Under the pieces are notes generated by a model. It was not told the origin of the DNA. It saw nothing but the letters and a program-made list of their open reading frames with translations, and searched no databases. A DNA stretch of 5,903 nucleotides from an uncultured Eubacteriales bacterium (lineage in GTDB: Bacteria > Bacillota > Clostridia > Christensenellales > Aristaeellaceae), in NCBI GenBank assembly GCA_900553295.1, contig USCR01000148.1, positions 1 to 5,903 of the forward strand. Direction: 5' to 3'. A program made the position numbers and the translations under genes. Below, piece after piece: positions 5,783 through 5,903 of the stretch; positions within the stretch are counted from its first letter, which is position 1; the number at the start of each line of letters is the position of its first letter.

Positions 5783-5903
5783 TCATGAAGGGAAGCGATT
5801 GTGCAGCCGATCCACTTGCCCGTGAGAAATTTTTGAAATTTTGTAAATCGTGTAGGTTTGTCAAACATATTGGACAGTAAAGGAAGAGAGGACATCTCTG
5901 GGA

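Larger units (their letters stand above)
5692..5903. other. Upstream non-coding region
   Basis: No supportable coding region is seen on either strand beyond the promoter. The stretch is AT-rich at 5692-5750 and 5825-5880, with a GC-richer island at about 5750-5820 that holds inverted repeats. GTTTG-T-CAAAC at 5856-5866 is an 11-bp palindrome that could be an operator, and TTTGTCAA is shared with the -35 region of the main promoter (5684-5691 and 5857-5864). An AAAATTT-rich tract lies at 5828-5842. The neighbouring upstream gene is outside the window. Confidence 0.5.

Noticed and set aside
5859..5864. TTGACA on the minus strand as a -35 box
   Set aside because: The hexamer 17 bp downstream is AAATTT, and neighbouring registers are no better.

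Overview
The window reads as one minus-strand operon from a bacterium that looks like a gut- or rumen-type member of the Clostridia (Firmicutes). The reasons are strong AGGAGG-type ribosome sites, a consensus sigma-A promoter, GC-rich coding sequence with an AT-rich upstream region, and secretion signals of the MKKLLALVLVALML type. A member of the Christensenellales or a relative is a guess from signal-peptide style only; no marker gene is present.

Layout in transcription order, from high to low coordinates. Positions 5543-5903 hold no gene. They contain a promoter (TTGACA, 17 bp, TATACT), a leader of about 115 nt with a possible hairpin, and upstream repeats that may bind a regulator. Next come an extracellular solute-binding protein (4238-5542), a 129-nt gap with two perfect inverted repeats, a large MalF/UgpA-class permease (2384-4108), a MalG/UgpE-class permease (974-2368, 15 nt later) and a secreted ComEC-type metallo-beta-lactamase-fold hydrolase (10-948, 25 nt later). 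No ATPase gene is present, so the importer probably uses a shared MsmX/UgpC-type ATPase encoded elsewhere.

How it may work: the binding protein captures a small, probably carbohydrate-like or glycerophosphate-like ligand outside the membrane and passes it to the permease pair. The stem-loop between the binding-protein and permease genes probably helps make more binding protein than permease, as in other sugar ABC operons. The secreted hydrolase may release or process the ligand outside the cell, but this is inferred only from gene order.

The unusual part is the transporter architecture. Both permeases carry long N-terminal extensions. The first has an extracellular region of about 195 residues, including a beta-sandwich module that resembles modules attached to secreted pectate lyases and related carbohydrate enzymes. 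The second has about four extra membrane helices. The binding protein has no lipobox cysteine and so is not predicted to be a lipoprotein. Together these suggest an importer in which the permease itself, rather than a lipid anchor, may hold substrate or binding protein at the cell surface.
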